Source: Roseiarcus sp963835215 (GTDB taxonomy: Bacteria > Pseudomonadota > Alphaproteobacteria > Rhizobiales > Beijerinckiaceae). From it: a stretch of DNA of 64,000 bases. The position numbers were made by a program, and so were the translations under genes. Each line of letters starts with the position of its first letter. Position 1 is the stretch's first letter. Under the pieces are notes generated by a model. The model searched no databases, had not been told where the DNA came from, and saw only the letters and a program-made list of their open reading frames with translations. The DNA is taken from the NCBI GenBank assembly GCA_963835215.1, contig CAWIES010000002.1, forward strand, positions 1,364,001-1,428,000, read 5' to 3'. Shown in pieces: positions 42,891 to 50,770 of the stretch.

Positions 42891-43863
42891 ATGGCGCTGC
42901 TCGAAGTGCGCAACCTCACGGTCGCCTTCGCCACTCGCCATGGCGAGTTCACGGCGGTCGATGGCGTCGACGTCACGCTCGATCGCGACGAGACGCTGGC
43001 GATCGTCGGCGAGTTCGGGATCGGGCAAGTCGGTGGCGATGCTGGCGGTGATGGGGCTGCTGCCATTCACCGCGCGCGTCAGCGCCGACCGCATGATGTT
43101 CGACGGCGCCGAGCTCAGCGCGATGAAGCCCCGTCAGCGCCGCCGCATCGTCGGCAAGGACCTGACGATGATCTTTCAGGAGCCGATGTCGTCGCTCAAC
43201 CCGTGCTTCACCGTCGGCTTCCAGATCGGCGAGGCGCTCAAGACCCATCTCGACCTCGACCGCCGCGCCCGCGCGCGGCGCGTCGTCGAATTGCTCGAAG
43301 AGGTCGGCATTGCCGATCCGGCGCGCCACGTCAGCGCCTTCCCCCACCAACTCTCGGGCGGCATGAGCCAGCGCGTGATGATCGCGATGGCGCTCGCCTG
43401 CCGGCCAAAGCTGCTGATCGCCGACGAGCCGACGACGGCGCTCGACACGACGATCCAGGCGCAGATCCTCGATCTCCTGCTGTCGCTGCGGCGCCAGAAC
43501 GGCATGGCGCTGGTGCTGATCACCCATGACATGGGCGTCGTCGCCGAGACCGCCGATCGCGTGATCGTTCAATACGCGGGGCGGCAGGTCGAAGAGAACA
43601 CAACGCGGGCGCTGTTCGCCCATCCCCATCATCCCTACACCGCGGCGCTGCTCGCCGCGCTGCCCGAGCGGGCGACGGGGCGGCGCCTGCCGGCGATCCC
43701 CGGCGCGGCGCCGGGCCAGTTCGACCGTCCGCAGGGGTGCATGTTCGCGCCGCGCTGCGCCTATGTTTTCGACGCCTGCTGGCGCGCGCCGCCCGCCCGC
43801 GCCCCCGAGGCGCTCGGGCGCGCATTGTGCTATGCGCCGCTCGACCAAGGGGCGCCGGCATGA
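42891..43863 (+). pseudogene. dppD: Dipeptide-type ABC transporter ATP-binding protein D, one extra base in Walker A
   Basis: About 323 residues after repair. It starts MALLEVRNLTVAFATRHGEF and runs to ETLAIVGE, then needs a frame change: GEFGIGQVG as written, but GESGSGKSVAMLAVMGLLPF if one surplus T near 43014-43016 is removed. The length of 973 bases is 3n+1. Downstream are MIFQEPMSSLNPCFTVG, LSGGMSQRVMIAMALA, LLIADEPTTALDTTIQAQIL and the oligopeptide C-terminal CMFAPRCAY. The error falls exactly in the nucleotide-binding loop. If it is real the importer would rely on DppF alone; sequencing error is likely because the rest is well conserved. It overlaps dppF by 4 bases. Confidence 0.87.
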
Positions 43864-44822
43864 GCGCGATTCTCGAGGCGCGGGGCCTGTCGCGAGACTA
43901 TGTCGTCTCGCGCGGCGCGTTCCGCCGTCCAGCGGTCCTCCACGCGCTCGCCGATGTTTCGTTCGCGCTGCAAGCGGGGCGCACGCTGGCGGTGGTCGGC
44001 GAATCGGGCTCGGGCAAGTCGACGCTGGCGCGGCTGCTGACCCTGATCGAGAAGCCAAGCGCCGGCGCGTTGCTGATCGAGGGCGAGGACGTCGCGGGCG
44101 CCGACGCCAAGCGCCGCCGCCGCCTGCGTCAGGACGTGCAGATCGTGTTCCAGAACCCCTATGGCTCGCTCAACCCGCGCCAGAAGATCGGCAAGGCGCT
44201 CGAGGAGCCGCTGCTGGTGAACACGCCGATGCGCGGCGGCGAGCGCGAGGCGAGCGCGCGCGCGACGATGGAGAAGGTTGGCCTGCGTCCCGAATATTAT
44301 CACCGCTATCCGCATATGTTTTCCGGCGGGCAGCGCCAGCGCATCGCCATCGCCCGCGCGCTGATGCTGAAGCCGAAGATCCTTGTGCTCGACGAGCCGG
44401 TGTCGGCGCTCGACGTGTCGATCCGCGCCCAAGTGCTGAACCTGCTCGCCGAACTGCAGGAGAGTTTCACGCTCGCCTATGTCTTCATCTCGCACGATCT
44501 CTTGGTCGTGCGTCACATCGCCGACGAGGTCATGGTCGTCTATCTCGGTCAGGCGGTGGAGATCGGTTCGCGCGAAGCGATCTTTTCGGCGCCCCAGCAT
44601 CCCTACACGCGCGCGCTGCTAGCGGCGACGCCGAGCGCCGACCCGAACGCGCGGCGCGAGCGCGTCCTGCTGCGCGGCGAGCCGCCTTCGCCGATCGCTC
44701 CGCCCCCCGGCTGTTCGTTCAACCCGCGCTGTCCGCTCGCCTTCGATCGCTGTCGCAAGGAAAAGCCGCCGCTCGAACTCAAACAGGGCCGCCAAGTCGC
44801 CTGTTGGGCGGCGTCGCCGTGA
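43860..44822 (+). CDS. dppF: Dipeptide-type ABC transporter ATP-binding protein F
   Basis: A 320-residue ATPase. Walker A is VVGESGSGKSTLARLLTLIE, the Q-loop VFQNPYGSLNPRQKIGKALE, the signature FSGGQRQRIAIARALMLKPK and Walker B ILVLDEPVSALDVSIRAQVL. The oligopeptide/dipeptide C-terminal domain shows HPYTRALLAATPSADPNARR and CSFNPRCPLAFDRCRKEKPP, with the cysteines of the family's iron-sulfur/zinc-like site. Start ATG overlaps the dppD stop (ATGA). Its own stop overlaps the GTG of the GMC oxidoreductase gene. Confidence 0.94.
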   Translation: MSAILEARGLSRDYVVSRGAFRRPAVLHALADVSFALQAGRTLAVVGESGSGKSTLARLLTLIEKPSAGALLIEGEDVAGADAKRRRRLRQDVQIVFQNPYGSLNPRQKIGKALEEPLLVNTPMRGGEREASARATMEKVGLRPEYYHRYPHMFSGGQRQRIAIARALMLKPKILVLDEPVSALDVSIRAQVLNLLAELQESFTLAYVFISHDLLVVRHIADEVMVVYLGQAVEIGSREAIFSAPQHPYTRALLAATPSADPNARRERVLLRGEPPSPIAPPPGCSFNPRCPLAFDRCRKEKPPLELKQGRQVACWAASP

Positions 44823-46429
44823 GCGAGCATTACGACTACATCGTCGTGGGCGCCGGCTCGGCCGGCTGCCTGCTCGCCAACCGGCTGTCGGCCGACGCCA
44901 AGAACCGGGTGCTGCTGCTCGAAGCGGGCGGGCGCGACAACTGGATCTGGCTGCACATTCCGGTCGGCTATCTCTACGCCATTGGCGATAAGCGCGCCGA
45001 CTGGCGCTTCAAGACTGGCGCAGAGGCCGGCCTCAACGGCCGCTCTGTCGCCTATCCGCGCGGCCGGGTGCTGGGCGGTTCATCCGCCATCAATGGCATG
45101 ATCTACATGCGCGGGCAGGCCGCCGACTACGACGGTTGGCGCCAGCTCGGCCTCGAGGGCTGGGGCTGGGACGACGTGCTGCCCTTCTTCACGCGCCACG
45201 AGGATCACCACGCCGGCGCCGACGCGTTGCACGGGGCGGGGGGCGAATGGCGGGTCGAACGCCAGCGTCTGTCCTGGCCGATCCTCGAGGCCGTGCGCGA
45301 GGCGGCGCAGGAGATCGGCATCGCCAAGATCGCCGACTTCAATCGCGGCGACAACGAAGGCGCCGATTATTTCGAGGTCAACCAGCGGCGCGGGCGGCGC
45401 TGGAGCGCGGCGCGCGGCTTTCTCAAGCCAATCCGCGATCGGGCGAACTTGCGCGTCGTAACCGGCGCCCATGTCGAGCAACTCGTCTTCGAGGGTCGCC
45501 GCGCGGTCGGCGTGCGCTACATCGTGGGCGGCGCCAGTCATGAGGCGCGCGCCGATGGCGAGATCGTGCTCGCCGCCGGCGCAATCGGCTCGCCGCAACT
45601 GCTGGAGCTCTCGGGCGTCGGCCGGCCCGATGTCGTCGCCGCGCTCGGGCGCGAGCTGGTCCACGCCTCGCCCGGGGTCGGCGAGAACCTGCAGGACCAT
45701 CTGCAATTGCGCACGGTGTTCCGCGTCACCGGCGCGCGCACGCTCAACGTCGATTCCCGCTCGCCGCTGCGCCGGGCCGCGATGGCGCTCGACTATGCGC
45801 TGCGACGGCGCGGGCCGATGACCATGGCGCCATCGCAGCTTGGCATTTTCGCCAAGACCTCGCCGGACTTCGCCACCGCCAACGTCGAGTTCCACGTCCA
45901 GCCGCTGTCGCTCGATCGCTTTGGCGAGCCGCTGCACGCCTTTCCGGCGATCACGCTGAGCGTCTGCAACCTCAGGCCGACTAGCCGCGGCGCCTCGCAC
46001 GCGGTGAGCCCCGATCCGCGCGCCGCGCCGGCGATTGGGCCGAATTATCTCTCGACTGAGGAAGACGTGCGCGTCGCCGTCGCCTCGATCCGCCTGGCCC
46101 GCCGCCTCGCCGCCGCGCCGGCGCTCGCCCGCTTCTCGCCGCAGGAGTTTCGCCCCGGCGCGGCGGCCGAAAGCGACGCCGAACTCGCGCGCGCGGCCGG
46201 CGACATCGGCACGACGATCTTCCATCCGGTCGGCACGGCGAAGATGGGCCGCGACGAGGACGCCATGGCGGTCGTCGATGCGCGGCTGAGGGTGCGCGGC
46301 GTCGCCTGCTTGAGAATCGCCGATGCTTCGGTCATGCCGCGCATCACGTCAGGCAACACCAACGCGCCGACGATGATGATCGCCGAGAAGGCCGCGGCGA
46401 TGATCCTCGCCGACGCCGCGAGGCGCTGA
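44819..46429 (+). CDS. GMC family FAD-dependent oxidoreductase (choline dehydrogenase-like)
   Basis: A 536-residue cytoplasmic flavoprotein without a signal peptide. The FAD dinucleotide motif is YIVVGAGSAGCLLANRLSAD (11-16 GAGSAG), followed by LLLEAGGRD, YPRGRVLGGSSAINGMIYMR, the second GMC signature GAIGSPQLLELSGVG, GVGENLQDHLQ and HPVGTAKMG with the catalytic His near 469. The partner residue near 512 is Asn (GNTNAPTMMIAEK), as in alcohol-type GMC enzymes. It oxidises an alcohol, but the substrate is unknown. The GTG start overlaps the dppF stop (GTGA), so this enzyme is made together with the importer. Confidence 0.88.
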   Translation: MSEHYDYIVVGAGSAGCLLANRLSADAKNRVLLLEAGGRDNWIWLHIPVGYLYAIGDKRADWRFKTGAEAGLNGRSVAYPRGRVLGGSSAINGMIYMRGQAADYDGWRQLGLEGWGWDDVLPFFTRHEDHHAGADALHGAGGEWRVERQRLSWPILEAVREAAQEIGIAKIADFNRGDNEGADYFEVNQRRGRRWSAARGFLKPIRDRANLRVVTGAHVEQLVFEGRRAVGVRYIVGGASHEARADGEIVLAAGAIGSPQLLELSGVGRPDVVAALGRELVHASPGVGENLQDHLQLRTVFRVTGARTLNVDSRSPLRRAAMALDYALRRRGPMTMAPSQLGIFAKTSPDFATANVEFHVQPLSLDRFGEPLHAFPAITLSVCNLRPTSRGASHAVSPDPRAAPAIGPNYLSTEEDVRVAVASIRLARRLAAAPALARFSPQEFRPGAAAESDAELARAAGDIGTTIFHPVGTAKMGRDEDAMAVVDARLRVRGVACLRIADASVMPRITSGNTNAPTMMIAEKAAAMILADAARR

Positions 46430-46430
46430 C

Positions 46431-46904
46431 ATGACCGCAGTTCCTCCCCTCGCGCCGCTCGACGGCCGTCAGTCGGAGGCGGCGCTCGCGATCGCCCGCG
46501 GCGTGAGGCGGCTGCTGCGGGCGCGCGGCTACGCGACCGTCACCGAACTGCCGCTTGCCGACGGTCGCCGCGCCGATGTGGTCGGCGTCAATGGCGAGGG
46601 GGCGCTGCTGATCGTCGAGATCAAGTCGTCGGTCGCCGACTTTCGCGCCGACCGCAAGTGGCGCGACTACGCCGCCCATTGCGATCGCCTTTATTTTGGC
46701 GTCGGCGCTGACATACCGCTCGACATCTTGCCTGACGAGGCTGGCGTGATCGTCGCCGACGCCTTTGGCGGCGAGATCTTGCGCGAGCCGCCGCCGCGCG
46801 CGATTGCCCCGGCGACCCGGCGCGCCGTGCTGCTGCGCTTCGCGCTTGCCGCCGCCCACCGTTTGCATCGGCAGGCCGACCCCGGCGCCATGCCCGAAGG
46901 CTGA
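46431..46904 (+). CDS. mmcB: MmcB family DNA repair protein
   Basis: A 157-residue protein of the MmcB (formerly DUF2761) family, nuclease-like and linked to mitomycin C tolerance and the ImuA-ImuB-DnaE2 mutagenesis pathway in Caulobacter. Blocks are ARGVRRLLRARGYATVTELP, GRRADVVGVNGEGALLIVEI with the restriction-endonuclease-like D...EIK core (EIKSSVADFRADRKWRDYA), and CDRLYFGVGADIPLDILPDE. It begins 1 base after the GMC stop, so it is probably cotranscribed with the dpp-GMC operon, though functionally unrelated. I did not find an obvious LexA box next to it. Confidence 0.88.
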   Translation: MTAVPPLAPLDGRQSEAALAIARGVRRLLRARGYATVTELPLADGRRADVVGVNGEGALLIVEIKSSVADFRADRKWRDYAAHCDRLYFGVGADIPLDILPDEAGVIVADAFGGEILREPPPRAIAPATRRAVLLRFALAAAHRLHRQADPGAMPEG

Positions 46905-47011
46905 GCGCCGAGGCAGGCGGTCTTGCGGGGGTGGGGTGGTTGCGCGAACATACGCGCCGTCGATGCTCGGAAGCCAAAATTCCGGGCGCGGCTCGAGGGA
47001 GGACCACGGCT

Positions 47012-47563
47012 ATGCGGAAATTGGCTTTAGCAGGCGCGCTGTTGCTCGCCGGCGCCGCGAGCGCAGGCGCGGCCGAAATGACGCTGACCAGCCCGGACAT
47101 CAAGCCCGGCGGAAAAATCGCCGACGAACAGCTCGGCAACGGGTTTGGTTGCTCTGGCGGCAACATATCGCCGGCGCTCAGTTGGGCGGGCGCTCCCAAG
47201 GGCGCCAAGAGCTTTGCGGTCAGCTTCTATGATGCCGACGCGCCCACCGGAAGCGGCTTCTGGCACTGGTCGCTGTTCGACATCCCCGCCAATGTGACGT
47301 CGCTGCCCAAGAACGCTGGCGATCCGACGGCGAATCTGGTTCCCGCTGGAACGATCCAGGCCCACAACGACTCGGGCTCACAAGGCTATTTTGGCCCGTG
47401 CCCGCCCAAGGGCGACAAGCCGCATCACTATCGTGTCCAGGTGTTCGCGGTTGACGTCGACAAGCTCGGCCCCGACGACAAGGGCTCGCCGGCGTTTGTC
47501 GGCTTCAATCTGCATTTCCATACGCTCGCCAAGGCGACGCTTACTGCGACGTACGGTCGCTGA
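47012..47563 (+). CDS. YbhB/YbcL family (PEBP-like) exported protein
   Basis: A 183-residue protein with a signal peptide (MRKLALAGALLLAGAASAGA, then AE). The phosphatidylethanolamine-binding-protein fold shows FGCSGGNISPALSWAGAPKG, SFAVSFYDADAPTGSGFWHW and the ligand-site GYFGPCPPKGDKPHHYRVQV. Bacterial members are called Raf-kinase-inhibitor-like but their role is undefined; a periplasmic ligand-binding function is inferred. The start is ATG at 47012 with GAGGGAGGA upstream. Its last 23 bases overlap the end of the convergent ClpP-fold gene. Confidence 0.9.
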   Translation: MRKLALAGALLLAGAASAGAAEMTLTSPDIKPGGKIADEQLGNGFGCSGGNISPALSWAGAPKGAKSFAVSFYDADAPTGSGFWHWSLFDIPANVTSLPKNAGDPTANLVPAGTIQAHNDSGSQGYFGPCPPKGDKPHHYRVQVFAVDVDKLGPDDKGSPAFVGFNLHFHTLAKATLTATYGR

Positions 47564-48950
47564 CGGCGCCGGCGCTGGCGATCGCGCTACCAGCGGTCGC
47601 CCGCGGCGGACACGCTTCGTCGAACAGCGCCGCTCCGCCTTCGGCGGCGAGCGGCGTGAAGACGATCGGCGCCGGATGAGGCGCCTGCGGCGCAGCGGCG
47701 TCGGCGATGAAGCTGAGGACGGCGCGTCCGCCGTCCTGTAGCCGGCAGAATTTGCGCAGCGGCGTAACGACACGCGCCGCTACGTCGGCGCCGAGGCGGC
47801 CGGTGCGATACTCGGCCCCCTGCGGATAGAAGATCAGATAGGCGCCAGCGCCGGGCAGGGCGAGCGGCGCGCCGGTCTGGGCGTCATGTACGGCGAACGA
47901 CGTCGTCACCGCGCCGCCGCCGCGCCGAAAAGCAAACGTCACTTCCAACGTTGCGCGGCGCTCGCCGATCGGCGCCGACAGCGGCGCCGTCAGCTTGGCG
48001 GAAAATTGCGAAGTCGACCCGGCGGACGGCTCCATCCCGGGCTCGACCGCAAGGCCGTCGAGGCCGCTCGGTTGGGCCGCGTCGACGAACGGCTTGGGGC
48101 CGTTGAGCCACGCCGTCGCCAGACGCGACGTCTTCATCTCGTCGCTCGTTAGCCAGTGGATGCCTTTGGAGGGCGTCGCAAGCGTAAGCTTCATCACCGG
48201 CTCGGCGACGCCCATCCTCAGAAAATAGTCGGACACTTCGTCGTCGACCTCGTCGTCGGCGGCGAGCTTGGCGGTCGAGACCGAACGCTCCTCGCCGATT
48301 TGATGGCGCGACAGTTCGAGTTTCAGCCCGGCGACCTGAAGATAGTGCACCTTATAAATTCGTTTGACCTGCGTCTGCTTGACGACCTCGGTCATCTGAT
48401 GAACGCCGACATAGGAAAGCGGGCTGACGTAGCGCTCGACGCCCGCGGCGAGCACCAGCGTGCAAGCCGATGCGCAATAGGCGTCACGCGAGTCGGCGAC
48501 GCCGCGCGCGATCCCGCAACTCGTAGCGCCGAGCGGACAATGTGCAAACGTGGTGTGGGCGACAACCACCGCCAGCCGTTTGGCGCGGATCAGACGGCCC
48601 ATATCCATCGCGTCGCGCACCGAGCCGCCGGCGGAATTGATAACGATCGGCAGCCGACGATTGCCGATGGCGTTCAGCGTGCGCTCAAGCGCGTCCGCCG
48701 ATCCGGTGACGATCTTGCCCTCGGCGGAAATCCATTCCGGGCAATCGGGGCGGCACGCTTCCGCGTCGCTGCGCACCCTAACGAAACGCATCGGCTGGGC
48801 GGCGTTCTGACTGGCGTGCGGCCCGCTCGCAAGATCGGCGCGCGAACTCGTCGCCAGCGCCGTGACGCCCAGGACGAGCGCGGCGACGAGCGGAATCGCG
48901 CGAACAAAATATCGACGCGCGTCGTGCGTTTGATGACGGAGCGAGAACAT
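47541..48950 (-). CDS. Exported protein with a ClpP/crotonase-like fold (COG3904-like)
   Basis: A 469-residue protein with an N-terminal membrane/signal segment (FVRAIPLVAALVLGVTALAT). Residues about 60-200 resemble periplasmic ClpP-fold proteins. The oxyanion-type loop is PIVINSAGGSVRDAMDMGRL, with AGGS at 107-110. YCASACTLVLAAGVERYVSP carries the candidate nucleophile Ser161, and VGVHQM supplies a candidate His184. The second half is beta-rich without a recognised domain, and it has about nine cysteines. Whether it is a protease is unproven. Start at 48950 lacks a strong SD, and 48998 is an alternative. It faces trpA head to head across about 85 bases. Confidence 0.72.
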   Translation of the reverse strand: MFSLRHQTHDARRYFVRAIPLVAALVLGVTALATSSRADLASGPHASQNAAQPMRFVRVRSDAEACRPDCPEWISAEGKIVTGSADALERTLNAIGNRRLPIVINSAGGSVRDAMDMGRLIRAKRLAVVVAHTTFAHCPLGATSCGIARGVADSRDAYCASACTLVLAAGVERYVSPLSYVGVHQMTEVVKQTQVKRIYKVHYLQVAGLKLELSRHQIGEERSVSTAKLAADDEVDDEVSDYFLRMGVAEPVMKLTLATPSKGIHWLTSDEMKTSRLATAWLNGPKPFVDAAQPSGLDGLAVEPGMEPSAGSTSQFSAKLTAPLSAPIGERRATLEVTFAFRRGGGAVTTSFAVHDAQTGAPLALPGAGAYLIFYPQGAEYRTGRLGADVAARVVTPLRKFCRLQDGGRAVLSFIADAAAPQAPHPAPIVFTPLAAEGGAALFDEACPPRATAGSAIASAGAVSDRTSQ

Positions 48951-49034
48951 CGCAATATTATTGCGTCGTCGCGGCGCGATGTCGAGAGGCTGACGCATTT
49001 CCCTAGTGCGCTGTGTTGTGCTAACGAGCGGCCG

Positions 49035-49868
49035 ATGACAACTCGCATTGACCATCGTTTTGCCGCATTGCGCGCGGAAGGGCGCGCGGCGCTCGTCACA
49101 TTCGTCATGGCCGGCGATCCTGACGCCGCGACCTCGCTCGCCATCGTCAAGGCGCTGCCGAAAGCCGGCGCCGACGTGATCGAAATCGGCATGCCGTTCA
49201 GCGATCCGATGGCCGATGGTCCCGCGATCCAGGCCGCAGGTCTGCGCGCGCTGCATGGCGGCGAGACATTGCACAAAACGCTGGCGTTGACGCGCGCGTT
49301 TCGCGATATGGATTCTCACACGCCCATCGTGCTGATGGGCTATTACAACCCGATCTACGTCTATGGCGTCGACGCTTTTGTGCGCGACGCCGTTGCGGCT
49401 GGCGTCGATGGCCTGATCGTTGTCGATCTACCGCCCGAAGAGGACGAGGAATTGTGCGTGCCGGCCCTGCGCGCCGGCCTCAACTTCGTCCGCCTGGCGA
49501 CGCCGACGACCGACGATAACCGGCTGCCGGCGGTGCTCGCCAACACCTCCGGCTTCGTCTATTACGTTTCCATCACCGGCGTCACCGGCTCGGCGGCGGC
49601 CGACCCGCAAAAGGTCGGCGCCGCGGTTGCGCGGGTCAAGCGCCATACCCATCTGCCGGTAGCGGTCGGGTTCGGCGTCAAGGACACGGCGAGCGCCGCG
49701 GCGATCGCCGCCGTCGCCGACGGCGTGGTGGTGGGCTCGGCGTTGGTCGAGGCGCTGCGCGCCTCGCTGGTTGACGGCAAGGCCGGCCCGGACACGGTCG
49801 GCGCCGTCGCCGGACTGGTCGGGCGGCTCGCCGCGGGCGTGCGCGGGGTCGTCAAGAGTGGGAGCTGA
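49035..49868 (+). CDS. trpA: Tryptophan synthase alpha chain
   Basis: A 277-residue TIM-barrel subunit that cleaves indole-3-glycerol phosphate. Catalytic Glu50 is in DVIEIGMPFSDPMADGPAIQ along with Asp61, equivalent to Glu49/Asp60 of E. coli. VYYVSITGVTGSA and VAVGFGVKDTASAAAIAAVA form the phosphate site. Start ATG at 49035. The partner gene trpB normally lies just upstream in alphaproteobacteria, but here that place holds a divergent unrelated gene. accD follows 7 bases downstream. Confidence 0.95.
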   Translation: MTTRIDHRFAALRAEGRAALVTFVMAGDPDAATSLAIVKALPKAGADVIEIGMPFSDPMADGPAIQAAGLRALHGGETLHKTLALTRAFRDMDSHTPIVLMGYYNPIYVYGVDAFVRDAVAAGVDGLIVVDLPPEEDEELCVPALRAGLNFVRLATPTTDDNRLPAVLANTSGFVYYVSITGVTGSAAADPQKVGAAVARVKRHTHLPVAVGFGVKDTASAAAIAAVADGVVVGSALVEALRASLVDGKAGPDTVGAVAGLVGRLAAGVRGVVKSGS

Positions 49869-49875
49869 GGCTGAC

Positions 49876-50748
49876 ATGTCGATGAATTGGATTTCCAACG
49901 TCGTCCCGCCGAAGATCCGCTCCTTCCTGCGCCGCGACACGCCGGAAAACTTGTGGGTGAAATGTCCCGAGAGCGGGCAGCTTGTCTTCCACAAGGATCT
50001 CGAGGCGAATCTGATGGTGGTGCCGGGCTCCGGCCACCACATGGCGATCTCGCCCAGGGCGCGACTCGCCGCGTTGTTCGACGGCGGCGCGTACCACGAT
50101 TTGGCCGTTCCGGAGACGGTCGTCGATCCGTTGAAGTTTCGCGACGTGAAGCGTTACGCCGACCGGCTGAAAGAAAATCGCGCCAAAACCGGATCTGACG
50201 ATTCGGTCATCGTCGCTTCGGGCGAGATCGAGAGTCAGGCTGTCACTGTGGCGGTGCACGATTTTGCTTTCCAAGGCGGCACGCTCGGCGTCGCCGCGGG
50301 CGAGGCGATCATCGCGGGCATGACGGAAGCGGTTGCGCGGCGCACGCCCTTCATCATCTTCACCGCTTCGGGCGGGGCTCGTATGCAGGAGGGGATGTTC
50401 GCGCTGATGCAGTTGCCGCGCACCACCGTCGCCGTGCAACGCCTGCGCGCCGCCAAGCTGCCCTATATCGTCGTCCTGACCAACCCGACCACCGGCGGCG
50501 TCACCGCCTCCTACGCTATGCTCGGCGACGTGCAGATCGCCGAGCCCGGCGCCGTGGTCGGATTTGCCGGCGCGCGGGTTATCGAGCAGACCGTCCGCGA
50601 ACGCCTGCCCGAGGGCTTCCAGAGGGCCGAGTTCCTGCAGGCGCACGGCATGATCGACATGGTGGTGGCGCGCCCGCAATTGCGCGCGACGCTGGCGCGC
50701 CTGTGCCGGCTGCTGTCCAAGACGCCGAGTGAGCCGGAGGCGGCCTGA
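49876..50748 (+). CDS. accD: Acetyl-CoA carboxylase carboxyltransferase subunit beta
   Basis: A 290-residue subunit that transfers the carboxyl group from biotin to acetyl-CoA in fatty acid synthesis. The crotonase-like core has ASGGARMQEGMFALMQLPRT, YIVVLTNPTTGGVTASYAML and IAEPGAVVGFAGARVIEQTV. The N-terminus LWVKCPESGQLVFHKDLEAN retains only one of the four zinc-ribbon cysteines found in E. coli AccD, a known alphaproteobacterial variant. It lies between trpA and folC with 7- and 22-base gaps. Confidence 0.95.
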   Translation: MSMNWISNVVPPKIRSFLRRDTPENLWVKCPESGQLVFHKDLEANLMVVPGSGHHMAISPRARLAALFDGGAYHDLAVPETVVDPLKFRDVKRYADRLKENRAKTGSDDSVIVASGEIESQAVTVAVHDFAFQGGTLGVAAGEAIIAGMTEAVARRTPFIIFTASGGARMQEGMFALMQLPRTTVAVQRLRAAKLPYIVVLTNPTTGGVTASYAMLGDVQIAEPGAVVGFAGARVIEQTVRERLPEGFQRAEFLQAHGMIDMVVARPQLRATLARLCRLLSKTPSEPEAA

Positions 50749-50770
50749 TCGGCAAAACGCGGAGCACACG

